Shown here: positions 9,521 through 19,169 of the stretch, in pieces
Numbering within the stretch: position 1 is the stretch's first letter
Layout of the letters: each line of letters begins with the position of its first letter
Assembly: GCF_013003915.1 (NCBI RefSeq)
Contig: NZ_JABAIV010000002.1
Span: 682,001 to 746,000, forward strand
Length of the DNA: 64,000 nt
Direction of reading: 5' to 3'
Origin: Telluria aromaticivorans
Lineage (GTDB): Bacteria > Pseudomonadota > Gammaproteobacteria > Burkholderiales > Burkholderiaceae_D
The notes under the pieces: model-generated
Databases searched by the model: none
Told to the model about the DNA's origin: nothing
The model's input: only the letters and a program-made list of their open reading frames with translations
Made by a program: the position numbers and the translations under genes

Positions 9521-10476
9521 TGGGTTCCAGCCGCAGCAAGCCGATGGCGGTGGCCATCATGGGCCCGACCGCGTCGGGCAAGACCGCGGCCGCACTGGCG
9601 ATCGCGCGCACCCGTCCCGTGGAAATCATCTCTGTCGATTCCGCGCTGGTCTACCGCGAGATGGACATCGGCACCGCCAAGCCCTCCGCCGAAGAACTGG
9701 CGAGCGTGCCGCACCACCTGATCGACATCATCGACCCCTTGGAGAGCTATTCGGTCATGCAGTTCAGGACCGATACCCTCCGCCTGGTCGCCGAGATCAG
9801 CGCGCGCGGCGCCCTGCCGCTGCTGGTGGGCGGCACGATGATGTATTTCAAGGGCCTCACCGACAGCCTGGACGACCTGCCGACCGCCGATGCGGCGGTG
9901 CGCGCGGCAATCGAGCTCGAAGCTTCCAGAATCGGCTGGCCCGGCATGCACGCGAAGCTGCGCGCGCTCGACCCCATCACCGCCGACCGGCTGGCGCCGA
10001 ACGACGCCCAGCGCATCAACCGCGCCCTCGAGATCATTGAGCTCACCGGCAAGCCGATGTCCGAACTGCTGGGCAAGCGCGAGAAGCCCGAGCTGCCCTT
10101 CGAACTGGTCTCGTTCGCGCTGGAGCCATCAAGCCGCGCGGTGCTGCACCAGCGGATCGCGCTGCGCTTCGACCAAATGCTGGGCAAGCGTGACGACGAA
10201 GGACTGGTGGCGGAAGTGGCGCGCCTGCGCGCGCGCGGCGACCTGACGCCCACGCTGCCGTCGATGCGCTGCGTCGGCTACCGCCAGGCCTGGGACTACC
10301 TCGACGGCACGATCGACCGCGCCGGGCTGCGCGAGCTGGGTATCATCGCCACCCGCCAGCTGGCCAAGCGCCAGCTCACCTGGCTGCGCGCGATGCCGGA
10401 CCGGATCGTGTTAGACTGCCTCGGTAGTGATCCAACGCAGGCCATGTTGGAGCAGCTTGAGAGCTTGGAAAAATGA
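9517..10476 (+). CDS. miaA: tRNA dimethylallyltransferase MiaA
   Basis: Transfers the dimethylallyl group to N6 of A37 in UNN-decoding tRNAs, the substrate later methylthiolated by MiaB, also in this window. Of 319 aa. P-loop [30 protein letters not shown] (tRNA and catalytic Asp region), the HHLIDIIDP block and the late [13 protein letters not shown] motif are all present. The ATG at 9517 overlaps the mutL stop (ATGA); a second ATG at 9520 and one at 9544 are possible but less well coupled. It is followed by the tRNA promoter after 40 bp. Confidence 0.96.
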   Translation: MMGSSRSKPMAVAIMGPTASGKTAAALAIARTRPVEIISVDSALVYREMDIGTAKPSAEELASVPHHLIDIIDPLESYSVMQFRTDTLRLVAEISARGALPLLVGGTMMYFKGLTDSLDDLPTADAAVRAAIELEASRIGWPGMHAKLRALDPITADRLAPNDAQRINRALEIIELTGKPMSELLGKREKPELPFELVSFALEPSSRAVLHQRIALRFDQMLGKRDDEGLVAEVARLRARGDLTPTLPSMRCVGYRQAWDYLDGTIDRAGLRELGIIATRQLAKRQLTWLRAMPDRIVLDCLGSDPTQAMLEQLESLEK

Positions 10477-10516
10477 CATCGCTTCCAAGATTTTTGTTGC
10501 GATGCGGCGTCCAGCC

Positions 10517-10545
10517 TTGACAGGCCGCGCCCCAGCTTGGATAAT
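10517..10545 (+). promoter_or_regulatory. sigma-70 promoter of the tRNA-Met genes
   Basis: TTGACA (10517-10522), a 17-bp spacer and GATAAT (10540-10545). The predicted start is about 10552, six bases before the first tRNA. This is the best match to the sigma-70 consensus that I noticed in the window. Confidence 0.8.
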
Positions 10546-10557
10546 GCCTGCCGTTGC

Positions 10558-10634
10558 GGTGATATAGCTCAGTTGGTTAGAGCACAGCACTCATAATGCT
10601 GGGGTCGGTGGTTCAAGTCCACCTATCACCACCA
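10558..10634 (+). tRNA. tRNA-Met (CAU), copy 1
   Basis: 77 nt with encoded CCA. The acceptor stem GGTGATA pairs with TATCACC; the D arm is AGCTCAGTTGGTTAGAGC; the anticodon CAU is at 10592-10594 in loop CTCATAA; the T arm is GGTGGTTCAAGTCCACC. The CACTCATAATGCTGGGGTC segment resembles elongator tRNA-Met. A CAU anticodon could also belong to tRNA-Ile2 (lysidine-modified), which is less likely but not excluded by eye. The first base pair is Watson-Crick (G-C), which argues against initiator tRNA. Confidence 0.93.
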
Positions 10635-10648
10635 AGAATTCCGCACAG

Positions 10649-10685
10649 ATGGCTTGGCTCGCTGAGGGTCAAGCCATTTTGTTTT
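10649..10685 (+). terminator. rho-independent terminator after the first tRNA-Met
   Basis: Stem ATGGCTTG (10649-10656) and CAAGCCAT (10670-10677), followed by TTTGTTTT. Confidence 0.7.
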
Positions 10686-10706
10686 ACCGCCTTATGTACC
10701 AGTTTC

Positions 10707-10783
10707 GGTGATATAGCTCAGTTGGTTAGAGCACAGCACTCATAATGCTGGGGTCGGTGGTTCAAGTCCACCTATCACCACCA
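10707..10783 (+). tRNA. tRNA-Met (CAU), copy 2
   Basis: Identical over all 77 positions to copy 1, including CCA; anticodon at 10741-10743. Only the base C before the gene (CGGTGATA versus GCGGTGATA) and short flanks are shared, so the duplication unit was about the tRNA itself. No separate promoter as good as the first is visible, and expression may depend on readthrough of the intervening terminator. Confidence 0.93.
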
Positions 10784-10794
10784 GTAAAAGAGTC

Positions 10795-10825
10795 GGCCCG
10801 GTTCTCGCGAACCGGGCCGTTTTCT
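10795..10825 (+). terminator. rho-independent terminator after the second tRNA-Met
   Basis: Ten-bp perfect stem GGCCCGGTTC (10795-10804), loop TCGC, GAACCGGGCC (10809-10818), then GTTTTCTTT. It could also slow transcription arriving from the convergent small-protein gene. Confidence 0.88.
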
Positions 10826-10838
10826 TTGGATCTTCACT

Positions 10839-10997
10839 TCAGTGCTTCTTGCCGCCGCCCGAGATCTTGTTCTCGGTGGCCCAGGCGCGCCGCTTGGCTT
10901 CTTCCTTCGACACACCCTTCTTCTCGTAGCCCTGCTCGATGTGCTTGGCCTGCCGCTTTTGCTTGTCCGTATAGGACGACTTATCACCCTGAGGCAT
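10839..10997 (-). CDS. small basic conserved protein, 52 aa
   Basis: Starts MPQGDKSSYTDKQKRQAKHI and ends KISGGGKKH, with a central EEAKRRAWAT. The start is supported by AAGGAGA seven bases upstream of ATG 10997. From memory, this pattern (PxGDKSxYTDKQ, AxRRAWATxNK, SGGGKK tail) is a widespread small family sometimes labelled plasmid stabilization protein, although no function is established that I can cite. It is rich in Lys/Arg and Glu with no cysteine or membrane segment, and may bind nucleic acid. A 7-bp inverted repeat lies 20-45 bases upstream. Confidence 0.85.
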   Translation of the reverse strand: MPQGDKSSYTDKQKRQAKHIEQGYEKKGVSKEEAKRRAWATENKISGGGKKH

Positions 10998-11017
10998 GAT
11001 CGTTCTCCTTCCGACGG

Positions 11018-11042
11018 TTGATCACTGCCGGCCCATGATCAA
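11018..11042. promoter_or_regulatory. inverted repeat upstream of the 52-aa protein gene
   Basis: TTGATCA, 11 bp, TGATCAA. It lies 20 bases before the start codon of the minus-strand gene, within its 5' untranslated or promoter region. Possible operator; a chance palindrome cannot be excluded. Confidence 0.3.
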
Positions 11043-11102
11043 AAGCCTACGCTTTCACCTCATATTAATACGTTAAGCACTTCACGCACGGCCGCGATCT
11101 AC

Positions 11103-11435
11103 TCAGCAGTCGACCGGCGAATCCTGGATAGGCATGTCCTCATCCAGCGCATAGTCCCCGCGCGCCAGTCCCTCCAGCACCTCCGCGGCCTGCTGCAGGT
11201 ATTCCGACGGCACCAGGATGCGCACGCCGCCCAGCGCGGGCGCCAGCAGCAGGTCGGTCTGCATCAGGTGCGCGTCGGCCAGCACGGCGGGGATCCCGGA
11301 CGCCACCAGGCAGCCCTGCGCCAGCGTGGCTTCCATCGGGATCAGGTATTTGGCGATGACGAACAGGTCGCGGCCCGGGATCTGCTCGGCGTCCGGGTTG
11401 GCCGCGAGCCAGGCATTCAATGCGGGTGCTTCCAT
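11103..11435 (-). CDS. DUF2007-like putative signal transducing protein
   Basis: Of 110 aa. Start at 11435 with a full AGGAGG site six bases upstream; a longer frame to 11519 lies inside the preceding gene and is rejected. The order is strand-helix-strand: DLFVIAKYLIPMEATLAQGCLVASGIPAVLADAHLMQ, then LGGVRILVPSEYLQQAAEVLEGL. This is the DUF2007 (GlnB-like) pattern, in which a short domain follows a change of address phrase LIPMEATLAQGCL. Biochemical role unknown. It follows the DUF445 gene by 34 bp and is probably cotranscribed with it. Confidence 0.75.
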   Translation of the reverse strand: MEAPALNAWLAANPDAEQIPGRDLFVIAKYLIPMEATLAQGCLVASGIPAVLADAHLMQTDLLLAPALGGVRILVPSEYLQQAAEVLEGLARGDYALDEDMPIQDSPVDC

Positions 11436-11469
11436 GTGCGCCTCCTGGGTGATGACACGAGATGAGCGT

Positions 11470-12738
11470 TCACTGCAACAGCAGCGGCACTTGCGACAGC
11501 AGGTAGAGCGTGACGCCAATCAGGCCGCCGACGATGGTGCCATTGATGCGGATGTATTGCAGGTCCTTGCCGATATTGAGTTCGATCTGTTCCGACATCT
11601 CGCGATCGTCCCACTGCTTGACGGTGTCCGCGATGTGCCGCGTCAGGTAGCCTGCAAGTTCGGGCGCCATGCCGCGCGCGGCCGCTTCCAGGTTGTCCTG
11701 CAGCGACTGGCGCAACTGCGGGTCTTCGGCCAATACCTTGCCGACCCAGGCGCCGGTGGCGATCACGCGCTTGCGCAGGCTTGAGTCCTCGCTATGCAGG
11801 TCTTTCTTGAGCCAGCCCTTGAGCTCTTCCCACAGCGCAGCGAGATAGCCGTTCAGGGTCTCGTCGCCCAGCAGATAGGCCTTGATTTCGTCAGCCTTGC
11901 CGGCGAACGAAGGATCGGCTTTCAGGCGCTCGATGAACTCCTGGGTGAACACGTCGAAACGCTGGCGCAGCGGGTGCCGCGGGTCGGCTGCCACCTTGTT
12001 CAGGATGCCGGCAGCGAGGCGCACGGCCAGGTCGGCGCCCTTGCGGCCGATGAGTTCCGAGGGCAGCATGCGCTCGATGAAGGCATAGTCTTCTTTCAGC
12101 CAGTCGACGATGCCCTGCGAGATCGTGGCCTGGGTGTCGGCGTTGTCGAGCAGGTGGGCGAGCTGGGTAATGCCCTCGTTGAGCAGTTCCTGGTGGCGCC
12201 CGTCGCGGGTCAGGCTTTCCAGGATGGTGCCGGCGGATTTCGACAGGTCGACGCTGTTCACCATCTCATGCACGGCGCGGCGAATGAAGCCCTGCACCGC
12301 GCTGTCCTCGATGAAGTCGAGCATGAAGGAGCCCACCCGCACCAGTTGCTGCCCCAGCAGCTCGGTATTGGCCGGCTTGACCAGCCACTCGGCCACCTTT
12401 TGCACCGGGTCGTGGCGCCGGATCAGGGCGATGATCGATTCGGTGTCGAGGAATTTCTCGCGCACGAACAGCGCCAGGTTGTCGGCGATGCGTTCCTTGT
12501 TCTTGGGGATGATCTCGGTGTGGCGCGACACGATAGGAATCGGCACGCGCTTGAACAGCGCGACGACCGCGAACCAGTCGGCTAGCGCGCCCACCATGGC
12601 GGCTTCGGAAAAGGCGCGCAGCAGGCCGGTCCACCAGTTTTGCGGCAGGAACAGGGTCAATACGAACAGCGACGCCGCGCCGGCGAAGAACGCGAGCGCG
12701 AGCATTTTGGATTGCCGCAGTTCGGCTTCTTTGGTCAT
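11470..12738 (-). CDS. DUF445 family membrane protein
   Basis: Of 422 aa. Start at 12738 (MTKEAELRQSKM) with GGAG upstream; the apparent N-terminal extension to 12786 is translated from the adjoining palindromic repeat and is not real. Two hydrophobic segments occur near the N-terminus (about 11-35 and around the conserved EAAMVGALADWFAVVALF), followed by VSRHTEIIPKNKERIADNLALFV. The middle is long and alpha-helical with repeated acidic/basic heptads. A C-terminal membrane anchor (GTIVGGLIGVTLYLLSQV) closes it. Function in the family is poorly known. Confidence 0.85.
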   Translation of the reverse strand: MTKEAELRQSKMLALAFFAGAASLFVLTLFLPQNWWTGLLRAFSEAAMVGALADWFAVVALFKRVPIPIVSRHTEIIPKNKERIADNLALFVREKFLDTESIIALIRRHDPVQKVAEWLVKPANTELLGQQLVRVGSFMLDFIEDSAVQGFIRRAVHEMVNSVDLSKSAGTILESLTRDGRHQELLNEGITQLAHLLDNADTQATISQGIVDWLKEDYAFIERMLPSELIGRKGADLAVRLAAGILNKVAADPRHPLRQRFDVFTQEFIERLKADPSFAGKADEIKAYLLGDETLNGYLAALWEELKGWLKKDLHSEDSSLRKRVIATGAWVGKVLAEDPQLRQSLQDNLEAAARGMAPELAGYLTRHIADTVKQWDDREMSEQIELNIGKDLQYIRINGTIVGGLIGVTLYLLSQVPLLLQ

Positions 12739-12752
12739 GGCTCCTGGGTTTC

Positions 12753-12859
12753 GTAGGGTGGGCGGGTCTTCCGCCCACGCGGTCAAATCACCGCAATGCA
12801 GCCCGTGCGGCTATTCAAACCCCAACTATCACCGCGTGGGCAGAATCTGCCCACGCTAC
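12753..12859. repeat. dispersed two-hairpin palindromic element, copy 2
   Basis: 107 bp from GTAGGGTGGGC to GCCCACGCTAC (one mismatch to the inverse end). Left hairpin GGGCGGGTCTTCCGCCC, right hairpin GTGGGCAGAATCTGCCCAC. The core GCAGCCCGTGCGGCTATTCAA is nearly the same as in copy 6. It lies between the CaiB-type gene end and the start of the DUF445 gene. Confidence 0.9.
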
Positions 12860-12891
12860 GGGCTGGCTCGATGCATGCTGTGGCGCCTATG

Positions 12892-14043
<1,152 letters not shown>

Positions 14044-14060
14044 CGGGGTCTCCTTTGCCG

Positions 14061-15215
14061 TCACAGCGAACGGGCGATGATCTCTTTCATGATCTCATTG
14101 GCGCCCCCATAGATGCGCTGCACGCGCGCGTCGACATACATCTGGGCGATCGGGTATTCCAGCATGTAGCCGTAGCCGCCGAACAGCTGCACGCACTGGT
14201 CCACCACCTTGCATTGCAGGTCAGAGATCCAGTACTTGGCCATCGAGGCGCGCACGGTGTCCATGCGCCCGGCCAGCATGTCTTCGATGCAGCGGTCGAT
14301 GAAGATGCGGGCGATGGTCGCCTCGGTCTTGATCTCGGCCAGCACGAAGCGGGTGTTCTGCATCTCGATCAGGGCCTGGCCGAAGGCCTTGCGCTCGCGC
14401 GTGTGGTCGACGGTGAGCTGCAGCGCGCGCTCGATGGCGGCCACGCCGCAGACCCCTAAAATGGTGCGCTCGTAGGGCAGCTCTGTCATCAGCTGGGCGA
14501 AGCCCTTGCCTTCTTCGCCGCCCAGCACGTTCGCCAGCGGGACATGGGCGTCGTCGAAGAACAGTTCGCAGGTGTCCTGGCCCTTCTGCCCGACTTTTTC
14601 CAGGATGCGGCCGACGCGGAAGCCCGGGTTGTCCTTGGTCTCGAGCAGCAGCAGCGACACGCCCTTCGAGCCCGCAGCCGGGTCGGTCTTGGCCACCACC
14701 AGGATCAGGTCGGCCATGAAGCCGTTCGAAATGAAGGTCTTGGAGCCGCTCACGCGGTAACCGTCGCCGCCGCGCACGGCCGTGGTGCGGATGCCCTTCA
14801 GGTCGGAGCCGGCGCCCGGTTCGCTCATGGCGATCGCCGCGATCATCTCGCCGCTGGCCAGGCGCGGCAGGTATTTCTGTTTCTGCTCTTCGGTGCCCTG
14901 GTTCAGCAGGTAGTGGGCGACGATGGCGTGGACGTGGATGCCGAAGGAGGTATCGCCTGCATAGGATAGCTCCTCGAACACCACCGCCATGTGGGCGAAG
15001 CTGCCGCCGGCGCCGCCGTATTCGTCCGGGATGTCGGCCAGCAGCAGGCCCATCTCGCCCGCTTTCGTCCACAGGTCGCGGTCGACGTGCTGCTGCTCCC
15101 GCCAGGCTTCCTGGTGCGGGGTGATTTCTCCGGCCACGAAACGGCGTACCGCGTCGCGGAAGGCGCCCAGTTCTTCATTCATCCATGGGGAGGATGGGTC
15201 AATGCGCATTTCCAT
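14061..15215 (-). CDS. acyl-CoA dehydrogenase
   Basis: FAD-dependent alpha,beta-dehydrogenation of an acyl-CoA ester. Of 384 aa, normal length. Signatures are [17 protein letters not shown] (FAD/substrate motif), [19 protein letters not shown], the [19 protein letters not shown] region, [21 protein letters not shown], and the C-terminal [22 protein letters not shown] followed by [15 protein letters not shown]. The catalytic base position reads YGGANEI rather than the common YEGTNEI; the Glu seen in many members is thus replaced by Gly, while other families carry the base elsewhere. Start at 15215 has AAAGG upstream and lies 11 bp after the thiolase stop. Confidence 0.93.
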   Translation of the reverse strand: MEMRIDPSSPWMNEELGAFRDAVRRFVAGEITPHQEAWREQQHVDRDLWTKAGEMGLLLADIPDEYGGAGGSFAHMAVVFEELSYAGDTSFGIHVHAIVAHYLLNQGTEEQKQKYLPRLASGEMIAAIAMSEPGAGSDLKGIRTTAVRGGDGYRVSGSKTFISNGFMADLILVVAKTDPAAGSKGVSLLLLETKDNPGFRVGRILEKVGQKGQDTCELFFDDAHVPLANVLGGEEGKGFAQLMTELPYERTILGVCGVAAIERALQLTVDHTRERKAFGQALIEMQNTRFVLAEIKTEATIARIFIDRCIEDMLAGRMDTVRASMAKYWISDLQCKVVDQCVQLFGGYGYMLEYPIAQMYVDARVQRIYGGANEIMKEIIARSL

Positions 15216-15226
15216 TGCCGGGCCTT

Positions 15227-16408
15227 TCAAGCGTTACGGTACATGGTGACGACGCAGGCGCCGCCCAGGCCCAGGTTGTGCTGCAGCGCCACGCGTGCGC
15301 CCTGGACCTGGCGCGCGTCGGCGCTGCCGCGCAGCTGGTGGGTCAACTCGTAGCACTGCGCCAGGCCGGTCGCGCCCAAGGGGTGCCCTTTCGACAGCAG
15401 CCCGCCGGACGGGTTGGTGACCACGCGTCCACCGTAGGTGTTGTCGCCCTCCAGAATGAACTTGTCGGCGCCGCCTTCCGGGCACAGGCCCAGGGCTTCG
15501 TAGGTAATCAGTTCGTTGTGGGCGAAGCAGTCGTGCAGCTCCACCACATCGAGGTCTTCCGGGCCGATGCCGGACTGCTCGTAGACCTTCTGCGCGGCGG
15601 CGCGGCTCATGTCATAGCCGACCAGGCGCATCATGTCCTTGCTGTCAAAGGTCTCCGGGCGGTCGGTCGTCATAGCCTGGGCGGCGATGTGGACATCAAG
15701 GCGCAGGCCGTGGCGCTTGGCGAAATCTTCGGATACCAGCAAGGCGGCCGCCGCGCCGCAGGTCGGCGGGCAAGCCATCAGGCGCGTCATCACGCCGGGC
15801 CAGATTTCGGGCGCGTCCAGCACGTCCTGCATCGTGACTTCCTTGCGGAACAGCGCGAGCGGGTTGTTCACTGCGTGGCGGCTGGCCTTGGCGCGGATGC
15901 GGGCAAAGGCGGCCAGCGGGGTGCCATATTTGTTCATGTGGGCCAGCCCGGCGCCGCCGAAATAGCGCAGCGCCAGCGGAATCTCGGGCTTGCCGACCAG
16001 GCGGTCGGTGACGGCATCGAAGTCGTCGAAGGGGGTCGGGCGGTCGGTGAAGATCGACCCGAGGGCGCCGGGGCTCATCTGCTCGAAGCCGAGCACCAGC
16101 ACGCATTCCGCGGCGCCGCTGGCAATCGCCTGGCGGCCGAGGAACAATGCGGTCGAGCCGGTGGAGCAGTTGTTGTTGACGTTGACGATCGGGATGCCGG
16201 TCATGCCGACCGCGTACAGCGCCTTCTGGCCGCTGGTGGAGTCGCCGTAAACGTAGCCGGCATAGGCCTGCTCGACCAGGTCGTAGGCAATGCCGGCGTC
16301 ATTCAGCGCGGCCCTGGCAGCCTGCGCGCCCATCTCGTGGTACGGGCTGCTGGCGCCCGGCTTGGCAAAGGGGATCATCCCGACGCCGCTTACATATACC
16401 TTGTTCAT
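15227..16408 (-). CDS. thiolase family protein (SCP-x / lipid-transfer type acetyl-CoA acetyltransferase)
   Basis: Of 393 aa. Begins VYVSGVGMIPFAKPG, with NVNNNCSTGSTALFLG carrying the nucleophilic Cys, LVLGFEQMSPG, then VVELHDCFAHNELITYEALG and the C-terminal NPSGGLLSKGHPLGATGLAQ with the second catalytic His. HDCFA and the lack of the classic C-terminal CxG in degradative form place it with SCP-x-like thiolases, which cleave branched or steroid-like 3-ketoacyl-CoA. Start has CCAGGAGA. First gene of the unit, reading away from tetR across the operator. Confidence 0.88.
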   Translation of the reverse strand: MNKVYVSGVGMIPFAKPGASSPYHEMGAQAARAALNDAGIAYDLVEQAYAGYVYGDSTSGQKALYAVGMTGIPIVNVNNNCSTGSTALFLGRQAIASGAAECVLVLGFEQMSPGALGSIFTDRPTPFDDFDAVTDRLVGKPEIPLALRYFGGAGLAHMNKYGTPLAAFARIRAKASRHAVNNPLALFRKEVTMQDVLDAPEIWPGVMTRLMACPPTCGAAAALLVSEDFAKRHGLRLDVHIAAQAMTTDRPETFDSKDMMRLVGYDMSRAAAQKVYEQSGIGPEDLDVVELHDCFAHNELITYEALGLCPEGGADKFILEGDNTYGGRVVTNPSGGLLSKGHPLGATGLAQCYELTHQLRGSADARQVQGARVALQHNLGLGGACVVTMYRNA

Positions 16409-16456
16409 GCTGTCTCCTGGATTCGATGAGGTCGCGCCGCTTGTTATCGGCTAATT

Positions 16457-16474
16457 ATAGGTCAGCCGACCTAT
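16457..16474. promoter_or_regulatory. palindromic operator between tetR and the acyl-CoA operon
   Basis: ATAGGTC-AGCC-GACCTAT, a perfect 7-bp inverted repeat, centred 30-50 bases from both divergent starts (thiolase 16408, TetR 16504). Its size and location match TetR-family operators. Control of both the regulator and the operon is inferred. Confidence 0.7.
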
Positions 16475-16503
16475 TTTATGTATACCTCTGCGATAATCTC
16501 GGC

Positions 16504-17139
16504 ATGACGCTCCTTCCCGACACCGCCCTGCGCAACAAAGCCTCGATCACCACCGAAAAAGGACGCGGGCGGGCGCACGATATCTTGCTGGCGGCGCGCG
16601 GGCTGCTCGCGCAGGAGGGCTATGCCGGGCTGTCGATGCGGCGTGTGGCGCAGGCTGTGGGCATGAGCCTGTCCAACGTCCAGCACTACTACGGCAGCAA
16701 GGAGCAGTTGCTGGAAGCGCTGCTGCTGTACACGATGGACGACTTCCAGGCCAAGATGGACCGCATCGCGGTCGCGATGGCGGGACGGCCGCAGGTCGAG
16801 CGCTTTCTTACCACCGTCGACATGTTCCTGGACGAGATCACCGACCCGGTAACGCATGCGATCTTCTTCGAGATCTGGGCGCTGGCCTCGCGCCACCCGT
16901 TCGCATCAAGCTTGATGGGCAAGATGATGGGACGCGAGCGCAAGGCGATCTATGGCCTGATCCGCGGCCTGAACCCGGCCATCGGCGACGAGGACTACAT
17001 GGCCCGGGCGGTGCTGATGGTGGCGCAGGTCGAGGGCCTGATGCTGTTCCGCCTCGACCGCCAGGCGCGCCCGGCGCAGTTCGAGGCCGTGCGCGCATCG
17101 GTGCGCAAAGTGCTGCTAACGCTCGCGACCGTGCCATGA
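16504..17139 (+). CDS. TetR family transcriptional regulator
   Basis: Of 211 aa. The N-terminal HTH (about 22-68) has ILLAARGLLAQEGYAGLSMRRVAQAVGMSLSNVQHYYGSKEQLL. The C-terminal ligand domain is all-helical, with a TetR_C-type EIWALASRHPFASSLMGKMM. ATG 16504 has no Shine-Dalgarno site; a GATAAT hexamer ends six bases earlier, which again suggests a leaderless transcript. It is divergent from the thiolase-dehydrogenase-CaiB unit with a palindrome between, so it is inferred to repress that unit and itself and to respond to an acyl-CoA or fatty acid. Confidence 0.9.
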   Translation: MTLLPDTALRNKASITTEKGRGRAHDILLAARGLLAQEGYAGLSMRRVAQAVGMSLSNVQHYYGSKEQLLEALLLYTMDDFQAKMDRIAVAMAGRPQVERFLTTVDMFLDEITDPVTHAIFFEIWALASRHPFASSLMGKMMGRERKAIYGLIRGLNPAIGDEDYMARAVLMVAQVEGLMLFRLDRQARPAQFEAVRASVRKVLLTLATVP

Positions 17140-17239
17140 ACGGCATGTAATTCGCATATAAGCCGCATTTAATTCGGGGCTCGAGCCCATCCGTCGCTTA
17201 TACTCTTGGGGTTAACAACCTGCCACGGAGGCCGCACGG

Positions 17240-18937
17240 ATGCACCATGACCTCAGCCTGATCACCACCATCGCAGCCGCACTGGGCTTCGGCCTGCTGT
17301 TCGGCATGCTCGCCATTCGCCTGAAACTGCCCGCCCTGGTCGGCTATCTCGCCGCCGGCGTATTGATTGGCCCGGCCACGCCGGGCTTCGTCGCCGACGT
17401 GGCGCTGGCCTCGCAACTGGCCGAGATCGGGGTGATGCTGCTGATGTTCGGCGTCGGCCTGCACTTTTCGATGCACGACCTGCTCGAGGTGAAGGGCATC
17501 GCCCTCCCCGGCGCGCTGCTGCAGATCGGGGTGGCGACGGCGATGGGCATGGGGATGGCGCACTTCCTGGGATGGAGCATGGGTGCGGGCCTGGTGTTTG
17601 GGCTGGCGCTGTCGGTGGCCAGCACGGTGGTGCTGCTGCGCGCACTCGAGGCGCGCGGGGTGCTCGACTCCATGAATGGACGGATCGCGGTGGGCTGGCT
17701 GGTGGTGGAAGACCTGGTGACGGTGCTCGTGCTGGTAATGCTGCCTGCCCTGGCAGGACCGCTCGGCGGCAAGGGCGATGCCGGCGCCGAGCTGTGGCCG
17801 GCGCTGGGCAAGACCCTGCTCCAGGTCGGCGCTTTTGTGGCCTTCATGCTGGTCATCGGCCGCAAGATTTTCCCGTGGTTCCTGTGGCGGGTCGCCAAGA
17901 CCGGCTCGCGCGAGCTGTTCACACTGGCCGTGATCGCGGCGGCAGTCGGCATCGCCTACGGCTCCTCGGCGCTGTTCGGCGTGTCCTTCGCGCTGGGCGC
18001 CTTCTTCGCCGGCATGGTGCTGCGCGAGTCGGAACTGAGCCACCGCGCCGCTGAAGAATCGCTGCCGCTGCGCGACGCGTTCTCGGTGCTGTTCTTCGTG
18101 TCGGTCGGCATGCTGTTCGATCCGATGGTGCTGGTCGAATACCCGCTGGAAGTGCTGGCGACGGTCGCCATCATCCTGTTCGGCAAATCGCTGGCCGCCT
18201 TCCTGCTGGTACTGGTGCTGCGCTATCCGCTCAATACCGCGCTGACCGTATCGGCCAGCCTGGCGCAGATCGGCGAGTTCTCGTTCATCCTGGCTGCGCT
18301 GGGCATGTCGCTCGGCCTGCTGCCGGAGCTCGGCCAGAACCTGATCCTGGCCGGCGCCATCATTTCGATCGCGGTCAATCCGCTACTGTTCACGGCGACC
18401 GAGCCGCTGCAGCGCTGGATGCGCGAGCGCTCCGAACTGGCGCGCAAGCTGGAGAGCCGCGACGACCCGCTGGCCACGCTGCCGATGGAGACCGCCCACG
18501 AAAAACTCAGTGGGCAGGTGGTGCTGGTCGGCTACGGCCGCGTGGGCCGCCGCATCGCCAGCGACCTGACGGCACGCGGCGTGCACTTCGTGGTGGCGGA
18601 ACAGAACCGCGAACTGGTCGAGCGCCTGCGCGCCGATGGCATTCCCGCAGTGGCCGGCAATGCGGCCGAACCGGCGGTGCTGATCCAGGCCCACATCACG
18701 CACGCGGCGCTCCTGGTGATCGCCACGCCGGACACCTTCCACGTGCGGCGCATGGTGGAGATCGCGCGCATGCTCAACCCGTCGATCAAGGCGGTGGTGC
18801 GCACGCATAACGAGAGCGAGGCGGTGCTGCTGCGCGAGGATACCGGCGGCAAGGTGTTCGTGGGCGAGGATGAACTGGCGGCCAGCATGACGCGGCATGT
18901 GGTGGAGACACTCAGGGAGCAGGCGACGGTGCATTGA
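17240..18937 (+). CDS. CPA2 family cation:proton antiporter with RCK/TrkA-N domain (YbaL/KefB-like)
   Basis: Inner-membrane K+ or Na+/H+ antiporter. Of 565 aa. Twelve or so hydrophobic segments cover residues 1 to about 390, with LVGYLAAGVLIGP near the start, GVMLLMFGVGLHFS, and LSVASTVVLLRALEARG in the central ion path; FFVSVGMLFDP and LAQIGEFSFILAALG follow. A cytosolic Rossmann domain starts at VVLVGYGRVGRRIASDL (about 425) and ends ASMTRHVVETLREQ. GGAGG lies nine bases before ATG. Probably ligand-gated through NAD(H) or nucleotides as in KefB/C, though no glutathione gating marks are claimed. Confidence 0.9.
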   Translation: MHHDLSLITTIAAALGFGLLFGMLAIRLKLPALVGYLAAGVLIGPATPGFVADVALASQLAEIGVMLLMFGVGLHFSMHDLLEVKGIALPGALLQIGVATAMGMGMAHFLGWSMGAGLVFGLALSVASTVVLLRALEARGVLDSMNGRIAVGWLVVEDLVTVLVLVMLPALAGPLGGKGDAGAELWPALGKTLLQVGAFVAFMLVIGRKIFPWFLWRVAKTGSRELFTLAVIAAAVGIAYGSSALFGVSFALGAFFAGMVLRESELSHRAAEESLPLRDAFSVLFFVSVGMLFDPMVLVEYPLEVLATVAIILFGKSLAAFLLVLVLRYPLNTALTVSASLAQIGEFSFILAALGMSLGLLPELGQNLILAGAIISIAVNPLLFTATEPLQRWMRERSELARKLESRDDPLATLPMETAHEKLSGQVVLVGYGRVGRRIASDLTARGVHFVVAEQNRELVERLRADGIPAVAGNAAEPAVLIQAHITHAALLVIATPDTFHVRRMVEIARMLNPSIKAVVRTHNESEAVLLREDTGGKVFVGEDELAASMTRHVVETLREQATVH

Positions 18938-18943
18938 GATTTT

Positions 18944-19079
18944 GTAGGGCGGGCGGGTCCTTCCGCCCGCGCGTTCAACAGGCGGCAAGATCATCGCAAA
19001 CGATTATTCAACCGCTAACTATCACCGCGTGGGCGCTTGTAATTCCGGGCACTGCCCGGCCTTACCCCGCCCACCCTAC
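18944..19079. repeat. dispersed two-hairpin palindromic element, copy 3
   Basis: 136 bp from GTAGGGCGGGC to GCCCACCCTAC. Left hairpin GGGCGGGTCCTTCCGCCC; the right side contains GCGTGGGC and a nested palindrome around CCGGGCACTGCCCGG. The core keeps CGTTCAAC and AACTATCACCGCGTGGGC. It begins seven bases after the antiporter stop, between convergent genes. Confidence 0.88.
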
Positions 19080-19111
19080 GTACACCTGGCCCCGCCCCGC
19101 ATACAGCTCGC

Positions 19112-19148
19112 AAAAAAACCCGCCGGCTTGCGCCATGCGGGTTTTTTT
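19112..19148. terminator. bidirectional rho-independent terminator
   Basis: AAAAAAACCCGC (19112-19123) pairs perfectly with GCGGGTTTTTTT (19137-19148), giving a stem with T-tracts on both strands. It serves the convergent antiporter (+) and FtsH-like (-) genes. Confidence 0.88.
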
Positions 19149-19169
19149 ACAACCGGTAAAACTTCAGGC

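Noticed and set aside
10558-10634. tRNA-Ile2 (CAU, lysidine-modified) or initiator tRNA-fMet
   Set aside because: The CACTCATAATGCTGGGGTC region resembles elongator tRNA-Met, and the first pair is Watson-Crick, unlike initiator tRNA. Ile2 is not fully excluded.
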